From Chitinophaga sp. E66 (GTDB lineage: Bacteria; Bacteroidota; Bacteroidia; Chitinophagales; Chitinophagaceae), in NCBI GenBank assembly GCA_019285755.1, contig CP079103.1, forward strand, positions 4,092,001 to 4,156,000: a DNA stretch of 64,000 nt, written 5' to 3'. The notes beneath the pieces are model-generated. The model did no database searches and was not told the DNA's origin. It saw only the letters and a list, made by a program, of their open reading frames with translations. Each line of letters starts with the position of its first letter. Positions within the stretch are counted from its first letter, which is position 1. Shown here in pieces: positions 61,719-64,000 of this stretch. The position numbers and the translations under genes are program-made.

Positions 61719-64000
61719 ATGAAAAAACGCTCCTATCCGCTTTAGCCCTGTGCCTGACCTATGCCTCACAGGCACAGATCAAGGCCAACCCACAGGTAAA
61801 TGTAGTGCCCGCGCCAGCCTCCATCGAGGAAAAAACGGGCACACTGACCCTGCAGGGCACATCCGCCCGGTATTTCGCCAACAGCGAAACCGCCGAGCGT
61901 ATGGCGAAACTCTATGCCGCTTATCTCGATGCCAACTTTGGCCTCAAGCTCCAGAAAGGGACCATGCAAGATGCACAGGTGATCTTCTCCGACGACGATC
62001 ACCTGCCTAAAGAAGGCTACCAGCTGACGATTACCAACCGGAAAGCCGTCCTCCAAGGGCACGAAGCGGGCCTCTTCTATGGCCTGCAAACCCTACAGCA
62101 AGTGTCCCGCAATAAAACAAAGCTGGGCCTCGTGCTGCCGATGGTGACCATCAAAGACGAACCCCGATTCGGATATCGCGGAGTGATGCTGGACGTAGGC
62201 CGGTATTATCTCCCGGTAACCTACATCAAACAGTACATCGACGTCATCGCATCCCTGAAGCTCAACCGCTTCCACTGGCACCTCACCGAAGACCAGGGCT
62301 GGCGTATCGAGATCAAGAAATACCCGCGTCTCACCACCGTGGGCTCGCAGCGGAAGGAGACCAACAAAGGCCACCTGAGCGAAAATAAATTCGACGGAAA
62401 ACCGCATGGCGGATTCTATACCCAGGAAGAAGTGAAAGACATCGTGGCCTATGCCGCGGAACGCTTCGTGACCGTGGTCCCCGAAATCGAAATGCCGGGC
62501 CACGCCACCGCCGCCCTGGCCTCCTACCCACAGCTGGGTTGCACCGGCGGGCCATACGAAGTGTCCACCAAATGGGGCGTGCATAAAGAAGTTTTCTGCG
62601 CCGGCAATGACGAAACGTTCACCTTCCTCGAAGACGTGCTCACAGAGATCCTGCCCCTCTTCCCCAGCCAGTATATCCACATCGGCGGAGACGAATGTCC
62701 CAAAGACCGCTGGAAACAATGCCCCAAATGCCAGGCGCGCATCAAGGCACTGGGCCTGAAAGACGAACACGAACTCCAGAGTTACTTCATCGGCCGGATA
62801 GAAAAATTCCTCAACGCAAAAGGCCGCAAGATCATCGGCTGGGATGAAATCCTCGAAGGCGGCCTCGCCCCTGATGCCACCGTAATGAGCTGGCGCGGCG
62901 AAGCCGGTGGTAAGGAAGCAGCCCGTCAACGCCATGATGTTATCATGACGCCCAACACTTACCTCTACCTGGATTATTACCAGGGCGCGCCGTCTTCGAA
63001 CCACTCGCCATCGGCGGATACCTGCCGCTGGACAAAGTATACGAATACGAACCACTGCCCAAAGACCTCACGCCGGAAGAACAAAAACACATCATCGGCG
63101 TACAGGGCAACGTGTGGACCGAGTATATTCCCTCCGGCCCCGTTTCGGATTACTTCACCTTCCCCGCGCCCTGGCGCTGGCGGAAATCACATGGAGCCCG
63201 AAAGAGAAAAAGGATTACGCAGACTTCCGCAAGCGTATGCGCGGCGTATTGTACGATCTCGAAAAACGCGGCGTTAACTTTCGTATCCCAGAAGCCTTCG
63301 GCGCGGAAAACACCGTTATCGCCGATCCCTCCGGCGGAGGGGGCGAAGGCGTAGGCGCTTCGGGCATATCCACAGCCGCGCAGCGTGCCGTGGTAACGCT
63401 GGAGCCGCCTATGGTGGGCGCGTACATCCGTTACACGACAGACGGATCCGAACCTACGGCGCAGAGCCCGGTCGCCAATGGCCCCATCATCATCACGCCT
63501 AAAAGGACGAGACCATCACCCTGAAATACATCGTAACGCTCCCGGAATCCGGCCGCAGCAGCGCAGTATATAGCAACACCTACACCCGGAAATCCTTTAA
63601 GCCGGCTGTAAATGTAACGCCGGCAGGCAAGGGCGTGAAGTTCCAGGGATTCTTCAAATCTTTCGACGGCGCGGCAAAGATCAGCGGCACCCCAGATACT
63701 TCCGGTGTAATGAATGATTTCAGCACCCGCGCTTTCCAACGGCACGATGCGTTCAGCCTGGTGTTTGAAGGGCTTTTGAAGGTGGACGAAGACGGGCTGT
63801 ATGAAATAGCCGCTACCTCAGACGACGGCTCCATCGTGAGCATCGACGGCGAGGAGATCGTGAACAACGACGGCGAGCATGCACCCGTAACGAAAACCAA
63901 TACTGTACCCCTCCGCAAAGGCTACCACCGCATTAAAGTGCAGTACTTCGATGCGGGCGGCGGCGACATCCTGAAAATCAACATCGGGGTGAAAGGCAAA
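61719..64000 (+). CDS. GH20 beta-N-acetylhexosaminidase with C-terminal PA14 domain, partial
   Basis: Secreted enzyme running past the window end. The start ATG at 61719 fits a signal peptide (MKKTLLSALALCLTYASQAQ) once one A is added near 61726. Domains: an N-terminal GH20b domain (SEDDHLP-like, EGYQLTITNRKAVLQGHEAG), the GH20 barrel (FHWHLTEDQGWRIEIKKYPR, VPEIEMPGHATAALASYPQL, the catalytic Asp-Glu in HIGGDECPKDRWKQCPKCQA), a chitobiase-type C-terminal domain (YIRYTTDGSEPTAQ), then a PA14 domain (EDGLYEIAATSDDGSIVSID). Breaks near 62995, 63165 and 63508. Confidence 0.92.

Overview
The window comes from a Bacteroidota genome, most likely a Chitinophagaceae (Chitinophaga-like) soil or plant-associated saprophyte. 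The basis is a SusC/SusD pair, many secreted glycoside hydrolases (families GH144, GH43, GH29, GH95 and GH20), promoters of the Bacteroidota type (TTTG, a 19-20 nt gap, then TAnnTTTG), and moderately high G+C. No rRNA, tRNA, CRISPR array or transposase was found.

Layout. 1-7573 (+): a polysaccharide utilisation locus with susC (partial), susD, a LamG lipoprotein, a GH144-type glucanase and a GH43/discoidin enzyme. 7647-25665: housekeeping and envelope genes (tail-specific protease, PQQ sugar dehydrogenase, MFS exporter, Cys-cluster protein, gcvP, a TonB-linked outer-membrane barrel, a pectate-lyase-like beta-helix protein, DinB, an S15-type hydrolase, FKBP isomerase), ending in a HEPN/nucleotidyltransferase toxin-antitoxin-like pair. 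25766-33078 (-): an aromatic amino acid operon in the order pheA, aminotransferase, tyrA, DAHP synthase-chorismate mutase, aroB, aroA, aroC. 33079-34463: leader region and noncoding DNA with 11-bp periodic repeats. 34464-39024: a small lipoprotein, an ECF sigma factor with a membrane-anchored trypsin-like protein that begins with an anti-sigma-like segment, and small envelope proteins. 39094-44561 (-): xylose operon (symporter, xylB, xylA, mutarotase). 44698-49758 (-): GH29 and GH95 fucosidases behind a FAD oxidoreductase. 50049-57643 (-): isoleucine/valine operon ilvE-D-B-N-C-A. 58085-60057 (-): sugar kinase and nucleotidyltransferase. 60316-64000 (+): a second GH29 fucosidase and a GH20 hexosaminidase running off the end.

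The best finds are two transcription attenuators of the translated-leader type. Upstream of pheA a 19-residue peptide with 10 Phe/Tyr/Trp residues is followed by a 12-bp antiterminator that excludes a terminator. Upstream of ilvE a 38-residue peptide with the run LVVIVVVII is followed by the same arrangement. In both, the 5' antiterminator arm is a purine-rich (AGGAGG/GGAGGA) element touching the leader stop codon, and the codon content matches the operon's products. A second, weaker Phe-codon leader and hairpin lies just before pheA.

Quality warning. Most genes longer than about 900 bp change reading frame one or more times. In every case I worked through, adding one base, usually in a homopolymer, restores the protein. 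I therefore treat the breaks as sequence errors, give whole-gene coordinates, and do not call pseudogenes.
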